Source: a virus. Taken from it: a stretch of 44,044 bases of DNA. Both the position numbers and the translations under genes were made by a program. How positions within the stretch are numbered: position 1 is the stretch's first letter; the number at the start of each line of letters is the position of its first letter. Shown in pieces: positions 8,969-18,836 of this stretch. The stretch lies in the IMG/VR virus record IMGVR_UViG_3300042691_033264, positions 1 to 44,044 of that record. One strand, given 5' to 3'. The notes under the pieces were generated by a model. The model searched no databases. It saw only the letters and a program-made list of their open reading frames with translations, and was not told where the DNA came from.

Positions 8969-9982
8969 ATGTTAAAAACAGGTCTACAAAATGAACAAAA
9001 GGTAGGTGAAATTTTAGTAAGTGGTTCTTTAGCCATAAAAACTAAAAATTCATTTGGCGTCCATATATTTAGCGGTTCGGTTGTAGATGATGGTATTGTA
9101 ACTGGTAAATTAACAAAACCAAAATATAAAGAATCTGAACTTTTAAAATCAATAGATACTACAATTATAGAACTAATTCCAGTAGAACCACCTGTTTTAC
9201 CTGAAATGGTTTTAAAAAGTTTGTATGATGCTGCACTTCAAGAAATAGCTAATAGAGATGTAATAATAACTAGATTAAATACGGAGATATTAGATTTGAG
9301 AGCAAAAGTCAAAGAATTAGAAATAGTAACTCAAAGTTTATTAATTCAATTGGATGCAAAAGATTTAGTAGTAGCATCGGCAGAAAATCAAACACAACAA
9401 GCAAATTCTAAAGTTGGTAGTACAATTGTAGAACTTCAAAATTCAATACAAAAAGCAACAGCAGAATCTATTCAGAGAGTTTCTTTATTTGCAAGAAATC
9501 AAACTTTAGAAAAGCAAGTAGAACAATTAAGAGAGGAATTATTTGGAAAAGCAGCAAAAATACAAGAAGGATATAAAGTAAGTGAAGATTTTGGGGCAAA
9601 GGTTGTTAATATATCTGATAAATCATATCCTGATATTACTTTTAGAGCTAGAGGTAAAGATGATGGTAAGGGTATTTGGATAAATGGACCTGAATTAAGA
9701 GTTGTTAATTTTACTAAAAAACCAGTAACAATATCGTTTTCTCAAGATGGTGCAATTGCAGGTATATTTAATTCTATTTCATCTCTAACATTACAACCGG
9801 GTGAAAATAAAGGTTTAAAGTTATCAACAATTAATAGTAAAGTTGATGGATTTGCTCCAAGCGCAGGATTTAGTTTTGTTGGTGATAGTGAATATAATGG
9901 AAATTTAGTTTTAAAATCAGAAAAAGGAACTTTAAATATTCCTGTAGCATTACAAAAACAAAGTGGAAATCAATGGGGCTAA
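8969..9982 (+). CDS. Coiled-coil plus beta-domain structural protein (unknown)
   Basis: 337 residues. Residues 1-60 are beta-like with SGSLAIKTKNSFGVHIFSGS. Residues 75-195 are a long coiled coil (RLNTEILDLRAKVKELEIVT and later EKQVEQLREELFGKA). Residues 205-337 are a beta domain (VRFTKK-like strands, FVGDSEYNGNLVLKS). This head-stalk-head layout suggests a trimeric connector or short fibre at the baseplate rim. No T4 counterpart is recognised. It is tightly packed between its neighbours (2 bases upstream, 11 downstream), consistent with one transcript. Confidence 0.7.
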   Translation: MLKTGLQNEQKVGEILVSGSLAIKTKNSFGVHIFSGSVVDDGIVTGKLTKPKYKESELLKSIDTTIIELIPVEPPVLPEMVLKSLYDAALQEIANRDVIITRLNTEILDLRAKVKELEIVTQSLLIQLDAKDLVVASAENQTQQANSKVGSTIVELQNSIQKATAESIQRVSLFARNQTLEKQVEQLREELFGKAAKIQEGYKVSEDFGAKVVNISDKSYPDITFRARGKDDGKGIWINGPELRVVNFTKKPVTISFSQDGAIAGIFNSISSLTLQPGENKGLKLSTINSKVDGFAPSAGFSFVGDSEYNGNLVLKSEKGTLNIPVALQKQSGNQWG

Positions 9983-9993
9983 AATAAATAAAA

Positions 9994-11556
9994 ATGGCAA
10001 TAAAAACTTTTAAAGATATTATTGATTATAAAGGATACCGAATAAACTCAAAAGATAGAAAAATTTTTGAGGAAGGTAATTTACAAACTTTTTTTGGGTT
10101 TGGTGAAAGTGATGCTATTGAATTTATTGTTTATGATGTAAATGATAATCAACTTCCACAAATTAATGATGAATTGGTTAGGTATGTACCAATGACAACT
10201 CAAAATATTAAAGATTATTTTTTAGTTGCAGAGGGAACTTTATTTCAAAAAAATCAATTTCCATCTGAATATTTTGTTGATGCCGAGAGATTATTAAGAG
10301 AAGCTGGGTATGATAATGGTATATTTAAAACTCAAATTACTCTATTGAACAAAAGAGTTGGTAGTGAAAAAAACCAAGACAAACTTTGGATTTCAGAAAT
10401 ATCGCCATCAAGAACAGAGGTAAGGTTATTTCCAATTAGAAATGCAACTTACAATAATCCTGAATTAGAAAAACGATATAGCATGTTTATTGCAAATCAA
10501 CAATTTAGAGATGATGTAATAAATTCAGCATTTATTTTTATTGAAAAAATAACACCCACAACAATAGGTGAGTTTATAAGAGGAAAATATACCGATGCTT
10601 GGTTTGAAAAATTTAAAGTAGAATATAAAATAACTAATTTTGATTCTTTAGTAACTAACATATATAATAAATTTATTGAATCTGCTACATATGCATTTAC
10701 AAATAGAAATTCAATAATTAAAAGTAATAATTACGGTAAACCATTAAGTACAAAACCAAAATTAGATTTATCTAAAAATGAAATTAAAGATATATGTAGA
10801 ATGCTTTTGACAAATGCAGTAGATTATTATCTTACAAATTTAGAAATTAAAAAAACAGCAACTTCTGAAACAAAAACAGATTCAAGTGTAGATAATGTTT
10901 CTGATATTATGAAGAAATATACATCAAGTACAACAATTGATACTTCTATGCCTGAAAGAAAAATTGTTAAAATAGAAAAACCAATTATTGAAGATAAGCA
11001 ATTGGAATTTAAAAGAAAATTGAAAAAAGAGCTTCCTATTATAATAGATACTCCGCCACCAATTGAAACTCCAATTGAATCTCCACCATATCAAGAACCA
11101 CCTGTTGTTGTTATTGAGGTTCCTGTTCCTAAAAAGCAAATTCCTATTTTAATTGAAGAAGATTCTCCACCACCTATTATTTATACGCCGGTAGAGGATG
11201 TTCCTGTTTATATACCAAAGGTTGAACCAGAAATAAAACCGGAAGTGCCCGTTTTTATTCCTAAAAATGAAATACCAATTATAATACAAACAGATTCTCC
11301 GCCACCAATTATTTCTGTACAACAAACAGAAACAAATGTACCTATGGCAGATATACCATTACCTGTTGTAGAAATACCAGTACCAACTGGAGATACACCA
11401 ATTGTTATAACATATTCTAAACAAGTACCTGGTACCAATGTAGATATTACACCAGTAGGTGGTGGTAGTGGGCCTGCAAATACTAGAACTGTTGAATATC
11501 AAAATAAAGCTGGGGAAACTGTTATTGAAGAAGTTCGTTTTGAAATTAATGAGTAA
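9994..11556 (+). CDS. Baseplate-region protein with Pro/Ile/Glu-rich repeat tail
   Basis: 520 residues. Residues 1-300 are an ordinary mixed alpha/beta domain with no recognised family (starts KTFKDIIDYKGYRINSKDRK). From about residue 345 to 490 it becomes a periodic extended segment with recurrent units PIIIDTPPPIE, PILIEEDSPPPII and PIIIQTDSPPPII separated by VPVYIPKVEP-like spacers. A short Gly-rich turn and a beta hairpin (RTVEYQNKAGETVIEEVRF) end the protein. The repeat should form an extended polyproline-like rod or tether. It lies in the baseplate operon just before the 1751-residue protein, so a spacer or tether for that protein is a reasonable guess. Confidence 0.7.
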   Translation: MAIKTFKDIIDYKGYRINSKDRKIFEEGNLQTFFGFGESDAIEFIVYDVNDNQLPQINDELVRYVPMTTQNIKDYFLVAEGTLFQKNQFPSEYFVDAERLLREAGYDNGIFKTQITLLNKRVGSEKNQDKLWISEISPSRTEVRLFPIRNATYNNPELEKRYSMFIANQQFRDDVINSAFIFIEKITPTTIGEFIRGKYTDAWFEKFKVEYKITNFDSLVTNIYNKFIESATYAFTNRNSIIKSNNYGKPLSTKPKLDLSKNEIKDICRMLLTNAVDYYLTNLEIKKTATSETKTDSSVDNVSDIMKKYTSSTTIDTSMPERKIVKIEKPIIEDKQLEFKRKLKKELPIIIDTPPPIETPIESPPYQEPPVVVIEVPVPKKQIPILIEEDSPPPIIYTPVEDVPVYIPKVEPEIKPEVPVFIPKNEIPIIIQTDSPPPIISVQQTETNVPMADIPLPVVEIPVPTGDTPIVITYSKQVPGTNVDITPVGGGSGPANTRTVEYQNKAGETVIEEVRFEINE

Positions 11557-11567
11557 AAAATAGAATA

Positions 11568-14500
11568 ATGATAGAGCAAGAATTTAATAATTATTTATTG
11601 GATGATTCCGTACCACTACAAGGAATATCTTTTGGTGGTGGCTCTGGATTTATTGGAAGCCCTGTTGTGGGTGGACTGGATTATGGATTTTCGGGTGTTG
11701 CAATACCATCAAGAACAGATGTAATTCAAACAACAACATCTGGTCAAAATATAGGAAATGGATATATACCATTAACAAATCAAGGTGGAGCAGCAAACAC
11801 AAATGTTATATACGCACTTAGAATTTCATCAAATGTAAATGGAGCAGCTGTTTTTATAAATGGAGAAAATTTATTTCAAACAACCCCATATGTAGTAAAC
11901 AAAAGTTTAAGTGAAATACTTTTAAATCAATTAGAAATTACTCTTGAAAAACAAGGATATTCAACATCTGAAAAATATGTATTGAGTGTTGTTGAAAATC
12001 CAAATTTTCAAATTCCTATAACAGTTAATCCATACGATAGTTTATTTGGATATGCAACCAGAGGAATATTAGATTTATCAAATGCAGCATTATCATATTC
12101 AACAACACCATTATACACATTAAAAATAGATTACCAAATTTCAGGTATATCACAACCTTATCAATATGATATTGATTCTAGAATAAAAGAATTACAATTC
12201 TCAGAATTAAAAGCCGATAAAGTTGTAGTGATAGAAGAACCACAAATTCTAGAAGATAGTATTGTAAATGTAAAAATAAATTTGCAAGGAATTGATGGTT
12301 CTGTTGAAATTGTAAAACAAGCAATTGGTTTAACGGCTAGACTAGTACCAACTGTAATTAAAAGTGGTACAAATGAAATTTTATTGAATACTAATGAAAA
12401 TTATATTTTAAAAGTATCCGATGCAGCATATAGAATAACATCAGTAGAGCATAAAAATTTAGACAATATATTAAAAAATGCAGAAGCTTTAGGAAATGAA
12501 AGTTTAGTTTATGAATTTAATGCATTTGCTGGGGATGTTATAAATGTTGTTTCAACAGAAATACCAATAGCGCAAACTATTGATTTTGCAAAACTTTCTT
12601 TAACAAATGCTGAAACAAAAAGAGAGTATAACATTAATTCAAAATCCGATTTACCAATTGGTTTAATAAAAGAAAGTGATGTTTCTCAAATTAAAGTATA
12701 TGTAAATGAAAAAGAAATAGAATTTGCAGTTCCATCGGAAAAGCAATTTGTTATAGCTTTACCTGCTAATTCATTTAGTAAAATTGGTGTATATAAAGTT
12801 TTAATAGTACCATCTAATACTAGAGGTGATGGTGAATTTTTAGAATTAGCAATAAATGTAGTTGATGAATTTTATGTAGGTGTTCCTGATATAAGAAATA
12901 TAACCTATCCATCTAAACTATTTGGACCAGATTATGTTGGAACTAATGTTGATTTTTCAATTTCATACGATTCTATAAATACGGATTATGTTAGAATATA
13001 CAAATCCGGAACAGACAAATACATAAAAGCATCTGCTAGTGGAAGGGTAGATTTAAATTTTCAAGAATTATTAAATTTAGATAGAAATGCAACTTTTGAA
13101 GATGCCGATAAAATTTCTATAAGTTTAATTTTAATACCATATAATGAACAAGGTAATGAAGTTGTAACTGGTAAAGAAGAATTAATAACAATTAATTTTG
13201 ATAAAGGTGATTTAACAATTCCAAGAGATTTAGCTATTAATAGAATTACTGAAGGATTTGTTAAACAATTTGATGATTCAGTTTTCAATGTAGATACTTC
13301 AAAATATTTAACACACTTACTTCATTTGGGTAAAGGTGATAATAAAGTAATTACAACTTGGACTGGGCACAATAGTTCATTAATTTTAAAATTATATGAA
13401 CCATTACCAACATCGGTACAACCAAATCAGCAAGTTTTTATTTCAAAATTACAAGCAAATCCTATTATTGAAACAATTACAATAAGTGGAGTTGATACAT
13501 CGTTTTGCCCACCATTAAAAGGACCTAATTTTTCTTTAGAGCCTGATAATGGAATTGGTTATAAAGTATTTGATGAATTAATTGCAAGTGGTTCTCAAAC
13601 ATCTACGGATTTAATTAATAAATTTGCAGAACAAAACACAATAGATACGGAAAAGTTAAATATTCAGTATGTAAGTGGTTCTGATTATGTTTGGGATAAT
13701 TTTGTTCATTTTGGCTCTGGTGAAGAAAGAGCTAATAATTTTTATTATAAAATAAAAGTATTAGAAAACTTAACAAATAAATACAAAGAACTTTACGCAG
13801 ATACTTTTACTCCACCTTATGAATCATATCAAGCGGCATTATTAACAGAAGATGCTGGCGGTGCTGGTACACCTGAAATAGATGGTGATGAAGAAATTCT
13901 TACGGAAGATAGTTTATATTCATTAAACTGGGAAGTTTATCAGCAAAAAGGATTATCACAAACAGAAGAATTAGAAGCATTAGCTACAAAAATAAATAAC
14001 TTAGTAAGAAGTTTTGATGGATTTGAAAAATGGTTGTATAAAACAGAACATCCATTAGCATTTCCAAAAGAAAATTATGTAGCGCCAAATGGTAATGTAT
14101 TTAGAGTAATAAAATCTTGGCAAAATTTATCATCAATTAGTTGGTTAGAATTTGCATCAAATTCGGGTGCTTTATTTGATGTGGATAATCCACATTCAAT
14201 GAAAAATAATATGCCTGAATATTTGGTGGAAGATTATGAAAACGCAGAGTTTTTATTATTCTTAGATATGATTGGCCAACACTTTGATATATTATGGTGT
14301 TATATAAATGCTTTAAAAGCAAATAAAAATTTAGAACATAAGCAAGATATTGGTATATCAAATGCTATGGTATATCAAATGTTAGATTCTTTAGGTTGGA
14401 ATGGAAAAAGAGCTTTTGATTCTCAATTCCTTTGGGAGTATGCATTTGGTACAACGAAAGATGGTGGATACAAATATGGAAGAAGTTTAGAAGATGCAAA

Positions 14501-16823
14501 TAACGAAGTTTGGAGAAGAATATTAAATAACTTACCATATCTATTAAAACATAAAGGTACGGCTAGAGCTATGAAGGCTGTAATGGCTTGTTATGGTGTG
14601 CCACAATCTATGTTGACAATAATGGAATTTGGTGGACCTCAAGATCCAACAAAAGGTGGCTCATCTAAATTTACATTTGAAGATAGAACAGCTGCAATTT
14701 ATTTAAAAGATGACTCAAGTGTAAAAATACCTTGGAAAGTTATACCTGGTTTTGGTGATTATCCAAATGCGGTTGAATTTAGAATTAAACCAACATACAA
14801 ACCAAATCCATCATATACATTAATTAGTGGTAGTGAATGGAGTTTGGATTTAGTACAAACCACCGGTTCATTTGCAAAATTAGAATTAAATTTTGGTGGT
14901 GATGAATCAACTAGTACTTATTTTGATGAACCATTCGTAAGCGCTTCCGTAACAGCTTCATATTATATATCTTATATTAATGATGAACCATATGCATACG
15001 GACCGGATTACAAAACAGGTAGTTTAGATTTTCCTGTTTCAACTGAATATTATTCAAATGTTTTAATTAATAGACATAACAATGCCGATTCATCTTCTTG
15101 GTTTGAGGTTTGGTTAGCAACAACAAATGGTACTAGAATTACAACATTTGTTAGTATGTCACTTCAAACGGATGATACTGAATGGGAAACTGGTTCTTAT
15201 TTACAAATTGGTGGTAATAATTTTGAAGGAAATTTAGATGAATTCCGTTTATGGAAAACACCATTACTACAAAGTAAATTTGAAAATCACACATTGTTTC
15301 CAGATGCAATTAATGGAAACTCATATACAGCATCTACTGCTGATTTAGTATTCCGTTTAGATTTTGAATATCCAAAAGATAGAACTTTAGATATTGGTAT
15401 TAAAAATGTATCAATAAATACAAGTTATGATGAGGCATATGCATCAGCAAGTATGATGTATTCTGCACCAACATATCCATATCAATATACACCATATGAT
15501 AGAACTGTAACAGCTACTGTTCCATCTTTAGGATTTACATATTCAAATAAAATACGTTTTGAATCAGCATCTTTAGTTACTGACCTTTCTTATAAACAAA
15601 GAGCAACCAAAAAAGCATTTGACCAAGCTCCTATTGACTCATCTCGTTTAGGATTATTTTTCTCTCCAATTAAGGAATTAAATATGGATATCTTAAAAGC
15701 ATTTGGTGATTTCAATATTGATAATTACATAGGAGACCCATCAGATGAATATAAAGATAGATATAAATCTTTAGATGATTTAAGAGGATATTACTTTGAT
15801 AGATTGGATAACAGAGATATCTATGAATATATTAGATTGATAAAGTATATTGATAAATCTTTATTTGAAGTTTTAGCAGATTTAGCTCCTGCTAGAGCAA
15901 AAATATCAAAAGGATTATTGATAGAACCTCACTATTTAGAGAGAAGTAAAACTAAATGGACAAAACCAGAATCATTAAGAAATGATTACGAAACAAAAAT
16001 AAACACAGCAGATGATACGCTTGTTGAATTGGAATATTTAGTTGAAGAAACATTAATAAATAATGAAGATGTAGCATCACTTTCAGCAGATTTACCTAAT
16101 TATGATTCTGCAATTGATACTAATGATAATATTATTTTAGAAGGAACTAATCCAAACTACGATGGTACAATAGTTTATAATTTAAGTGATAATATTGAAA
16201 CAGCATTCCCAACATATCCAAATACTGGTTCTGCAAATATTGAAGTTCCAAACGGAGCAACTTTACTTGGTAGTGCAGATGTGTTCACATCTGTACAAAT
16301 TGGTATGGAAAGAGATTCTTTAGCAAATGCTGGTTTTGGAATATACGCTAAAAAAGGTAATGGTATTGTTAGAAATTGGGAAGGTGTTTTTGGTAATGCA
16401 GAAACAACGGGAAGTAGGAAATCAATATTCTTAGTAAAAGAACAATACACAGAATATATTAATGAACAAATATCTGGATACCCAGTTTCTGGATATCAAC
16501 CAGGTGACCAAGTAAAGTATAAAAAACAGCCTGTAACTAAATACAAATATAGAGTATCTATTTTACCTTTTAGTGGTAGTGTTCAAATTGGAAATGATAT
16601 AGTAGAAGTACAATCGGTAAATGGATATTTACCAACTCACTATCGTTATAAAAATAATTTAACGGAAGGTATGATACGTTCTTTCTGGAAAGGTTCTGTA
16701 CAAAATGCAGCAACCACACCTGATGGTTTAGAACCAGTAGAAACATTTACAACTAATCCTAACATTCTTAGAGTTGCTAAGACTGGTAGAGGTAGTGGTG
16801 AACCAATACTTGAAGTTGATTAA
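11568..16823 (+). CDS. Giant baseplate/tail protein with PEGA-like, tail-protein-I-like and LamG-like regions
   Basis: 1751 residues. A Gly-rich start is followed at about residues 85-140 by a PEGA-like beta domain (NVNGAAVFINGENLFQTTPY, then LEKQGYSTSEKY). Several Ig-like beta repeats fill about 230-620. About residues 855-1020 are helical; WRRILNNLPYLLKHKGTARA and MKAVMACYGVP resemble the gpI/gp7-type wedge motif in which LP..LK.KGT precedes a short helix and G.P. About 1060-1290 look like a concanavalin/LamG sandwich (GGNNFEGNLDEFRLWKTPL). The C-terminus mixes helices and beta. It is the last gene before the intergenic promoter at 16846. I infer an outer-wedge (gp7/gp10-like) or fibre-bearing role. 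The exact T4 equivalent is uncertain. Confidence 0.72.
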   Translation: MIEQEFNNYLLDDSVPLQGISFGGGSGFIGSPVVGGLDYGFSGVAIPSRTDVIQTTTSGQNIGNGYIPLTNQGGAANTNVIYALRISSNVNGAAVFINGENLFQTTPYVVNKSLSEILLNQLEITLEKQGYSTSEKYVLSVVENPNFQIPITVNPYDSLFGYATRGILDLSNAALSYSTTPLYTLKIDYQISGISQPYQYDIDSRIKELQFSELKADKVVVIEEPQILEDSIVNVKINLQGIDGSVEIVKQAIGLTARLVPTVIKSGTNEILLNTNENYILKVSDAAYRITSVEHKNLDNILKNAEALGNESLVYEFNAFAGDVINVVSTEIPIAQTIDFAKLSLTNAETKREYNINSKSDLPIGLIKESDVSQIKVYVNEKEIEFAVPSEKQFVIALPANSFSKIGVYKVLIVPSNTRGDGEFLELAINVVDEFYVGVPDIRNITYPSKLFGPDYVGTNVDFSISYDSINTDYVRIYKSGTDKYIKASASGRVDLNFQELLNLDRNATFEDADKISISLILIPYNEQGNEVVTGKEELITINFDKGDLTIPRDLAINRITEGFVKQFDDSVFNVDTSKYLTHLLHLGKGDNKVITTWTGHNSSLILKLYEPLPTSVQPNQQVFISKLQANPIIETITISGVDTSFCPPLKGPNFSLEPDNGIGYKVFDELIASGSQTSTDLINKFAEQNTIDTEKLNIQYVSGSDYVWDNFVHFGSGEERANNFYYKIKVLENLTNKYKELYADTFTPPYESYQAALLTEDAGGAGTPEIDGDEEILTEDSLYSLNWEVYQQKGLSQTEELEALATKINNLVRSFDGFEKWLYKTEHPLAFPKENYVAPNGNVFRVIKSWQNLSSISWLEFASNSGALFDVDNPHSMKNNMPEYLVEDYENAEFLLFLDMIGQHFDILWCYINALKANKNLEHKQDIGISNAMVYQMLDSLGWNGKRAFDSQFLWEYAFGTTKDGGYKYGRSLEDANNEVWRRILNNLPYLLKHKGTARAMKAVMACYGVPQSMLTIMEFGGPQDPTKGGSSKFTFEDRTAAIYLKDDSSVKIPWKVIPGFGDYPNAVEFRIKPTYKPNPSYTLISGSEWSLDLVQTTGSFAKLELNFGGDESTSTYFDEPFVSASVTASYYISYINDEPYAYGPDYKTGSLDFPVSTEYYSNVLINRHNNADSSSWFEVWLATTNGTRITTFVSMSLQTDDTEWETGSYLQIGGNNFEGNLDEFRLWKTPLLQSKFENHTLFPDAINGNSYTASTADLVFRLDFEYPKDRTLDIGIKNVSINTSYDEAYASASMMYSAPTYPYQYTPYDRTVTATVPSLGFTYSNKIRFESASLVTDLSYKQRATKKAFDQAPIDSSRLGLFFSPIKELNMDILKAFGDFNIDNYIGDPSDEYKDRYKSLDDLRGYYFDRLDNRDIYEYIRLIKYIDKSLFEVLADLAPARAKISKGLLIEPHYLERSKTKWTKPESLRNDYETKINTADDTLVELEYLVEETLINNEDVASLSADLPNYDSAIDTNDNIILEGTNPNYDGTIVYNLSDNIETAFPTYPNTGSANIEVPNGATLLGSADVFTSVQIGMERDSLANAGFGIYAKKGNGIVRNWEGVFGNAETTGSRKSIFLVKEQYTEYINEQISGYPVSGYQPGDQVKYKKQPVTKYKYRVSILPFSGSVQIGNDIVEVQSVNGYLPTHYRYKNNLTEGMIRSFWKGSVQNAATTPDGLEPVETFTTNPNILRVAKTGRGSGEPILEVD

Positions 16824-16845
16824 GATTGAAAATAATAAATGGTTA

Positions 16846-16853
16846 TATTTATT
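16846..16853 (+). promoter_or_regulatory. Late-promoter-like box TATTTATT
   Basis: A TATTTATT variant in the context GGTTATATTTAT, 28 bases before the ATG at 16882. The same GGTTATATTTAT context recurs at 19779-19790. It would serve the 16882 and 17523 genes, whose transcript would end at the hairpin at 18782-18804. Confidence 0.5.
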
Positions 16854-16881
16854 TTAGAAATAAAGCATAAAATAATATCAA

Positions 16882-17508
16882 ATGGCATATTTAGATAATA
16901 CCGAAATAACAGTAGATGCAATTTTAACCAAAAAAGGTAGACAAAAATTAGCATCAGGTCAATCTTTAAACATCACAAAGTTTGCTTTGGGAGATGATGA
17001 GATTGATTATACATTATACGAAGCAGCGCACCCAAAAGGCTCAGCTTATTATGATTCAGCAATTAGAGCAATTCCTGTAACAGAAGCATCACCTGATGAA
17101 ACTCAAGTATTGAGATATAAATTAGTGACTCTTCCAAAAGGAACAACACAAATCCCAACTGTAAGATTGGGCGTACCTTCAATAGCTGTAAATCAAACTG
17201 AAGGTGGTGTTGCACTTTCTCCAACTACATCTCCTGCTGGAAACACTAACGCAGGTTACACTGTAGTTTTAGCAGACCAAAGAGCTGGTACTGTAGTTGC
17301 AACAAGAGGAGCTGCAAGTGGTAACGGAACTGTTCCTGTTTTCTTAGGAGAAGAAATAACAACAACTGCACAAGTTGTAAATGGTTTAGAATTCAGATTC
17401 ACACCAAATCCAAACTTGACAATTGATATAGCAACAACACTTACTGTATATGGTAATGAAACCGGTGGTTCTCAAACAATACCAGTAACTGTAACTTATA
17501 AAGCATAA
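16882..17508 (+). CDS. Virion protein of the tail/appendage region (unknown)
   Basis: 208 residues. The first 65 residues (LDNTEITVDAILTKKGRQKL, then ITKFALGDDEIDYTLYEAAH) resemble an N-terminal module I associate with tail or neck proteins of marine T4-like phages, starting with a TKKGR loop and a FALGDDEIDY turn. Residues 100-208 are Thr/Val/Gly-rich beta, likely one or two Ig-like sandwiches (NTNAGYTVVLADQRAGTVVA). No enzyme motif is seen. Own late-type box upstream; 14 bases separate it from the next gene. Confidence 0.7.
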   Translation: MAYLDNTEITVDAILTKKGRQKLASGQSLNITKFALGDDEIDYTLYEAAHPKGSAYYDSAIRAIPVTEASPDETQVLRYKLVTLPKGTTQIPTVRLGVPSIAVNQTEGGVALSPTTSPAGNTNAGYTVVLADQRAGTVVATRGAASGNGTVPVFLGEEITTTAQVVNGLEFRFTPNPNLTIDIATTLTVYGNETGGSQTIPVTVTYKA

Positions 17509-17522
17509 AATAGATATATAAA

Positions 17523-18761
17523 ATGGCATTAATTACAGACCCTAATATAACCGCCCAAATTAGAGATTTAGCTAATACGGGCACAGTTGATTCAAATCAA
17601 TTGGTAACATTACTTAATAGTGTTCTACCAGCTGGGCAACAAATAGCAACCAACGCTGGTGTTACAAATGGTATATACAAAAGATTTGGTGATTTTGATA
17701 AAGTAAACGCAAAAGTTGAAGTAGTAACAACTGGTTTGTGGACTGGAGATTCTGGTTCATTAGGAAACATTTATACAGCATCTGCACAAATGTTAGGAAC
17801 TAGCGGATATTACTACGCAAATGTTTACGATTACAATCCGGTTGCATACGCTGATTCTGCGGAAGTACAATTTGCAGTTGCATATGGACATGTTAATGGA
17901 AGTGGTTCAATGAATCTTGCAGATAATGATAATGCACTTTTAGCAACAAAAGCAACATATGCACAATATCGTTCAATGTTGTTAGACCCAACTGATACTA
18001 AATTTTCATTTGAAAATGCATCTGGTATTTCAACCGATGCTAATGGAATTTATGTAATCAATATAGCTAGAGGAAGATTCAGAGAGAAGATGGATGCTGG
18101 TAACTGGTCAATGAAATTGGCTGGTTCTAATGGTACATTTACTTTCATTGATAATAGTGGAAAGAAATTTGGAGATGATTTGGGATTAAGTGGTAGAACA
18201 TTTAAAGTTGTTTCTGGTTCTTTAGAATTAGGAACTGAAAATGAAGCAACTATAAATACTACTACTGATGCAACAACTGGAGAAGGATATGGTTTATTCT
18301 ATCCTGATAGAGGTGTTATTGTACTTAACGCAAAAGCAATTGGTTCTACCGTTGGAACAATAGACGCATTCAGAGCATATACTAAAGATGGTTCTTATTT
18401 AATAAGTGGAAGTTTAAGTGGTTCGCATGCACAAGATAGAGAACAATTTAATCATTTAAGATTGGTAAAAGCTATTGGAGCTGGTGGTGATTTTGAAGCA
18501 AGAAGAACTGAAAACATTTCAACACAACATTTCTTTGTAAGAGCAACAAATAGAGAATTTAACTATTCAAATAATCCTACTTACATAGATACTGATGGAT
18601 ACTTTGTAGAAACAACATTTGAAACTGACCCACAAACTTATATTACAACTGTAGGATTGTATAATGATTCAAATGAACTATTAGCAGTAGCTAAAACTTC
18701 TCAACCAATTGTTAAATCATTTGATAAGGAAGTTCTTATAAAAGTTAAATTATCCTTCTAA
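17523..18761 (+). CDS. Virion structural protein, paralogue of the 18837 gene
   Basis: 412 residues, beta-rich, Gly/Ser/Thr-rich, with no enzyme motif. The last 110 residues align by eye with the end of the protein at 18837-19778: FFVRATNREFNYSNNPTYID against FISVLENEFNVSQNPSAVYE, then YITTVGLYNDSNELLAVAKT against YITTIGLYDDELNMVAVAKL, then a closing V-K-L or V-R-F strand. Both also carry a DRGVIVLN/DRGLIILT segment. The shared end is probably an attachment domain. A strong intrinsic terminator follows 20 bases after the stop, which suggests abundant, independently controlled expression of a major tail or appendage component. Confidence 0.75.
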   Translation: MALITDPNITAQIRDLANTGTVDSNQLVTLLNSVLPAGQQIATNAGVTNGIYKRFGDFDKVNAKVEVVTTGLWTGDSGSLGNIYTASAQMLGTSGYYYANVYDYNPVAYADSAEVQFAVAYGHVNGSGSMNLADNDNALLATKATYAQYRSMLLDPTDTKFSFENASGISTDANGIYVINIARGRFREKMDAGNWSMKLAGSNGTFTFIDNSGKKFGDDLGLSGRTFKVVSGSLELGTENEATINTTTDATTGEGYGLFYPDRGVIVLNAKAIGSTVGTIDAFRAYTKDGSYLISGSLSGSHAQDREQFNHLRLVKAIGAGGDFEARRTENISTQHFFVRATNREFNYSNNPTYIDTDGYFVETTFETDPQTYITTVGLYNDSNELLAVAKTSQPIVKSFDKEVLIKVKLSF

Positions 18762-18781
18762 TAGAGTATATTTTTAATACG

Positions 18782-18805
18782 AAACCCCCGAAAGGGGGTT
18801 TTTTA
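18782..18805 (+). terminator. Strong rho-independent terminator
   Basis: A perfect 8-bp stem (AAACCCCC at 18782-18789 with GGGGGTTT at 18794-18801) capped by a GAAA tetraloop, running into a T tract (18799-18804). It is the clearest terminator in the window. It isolates the 16882-17523 transcript from the next gene, which has its own promoter box 10 bases further on. Confidence 0.93.
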
Positions 18806-18814
18806 TTTAAGAAA

Positions 18815-18822
18815 TATTTATA
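18815..18822 (+). promoter_or_regulatory. Late-promoter-like box TATTTATA
   Basis: TATTTATA ends 14 bases before the ATG at 18837 and begins 10 bases after the terminator's T tract. Because transcription from upstream should stop at 18804, the 18837 gene needs a promoter here. This is the best positional argument that the box is a true promoter. Confidence 0.65.
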
Positions 18823-18836
18823 TAAAATAAAAATAA

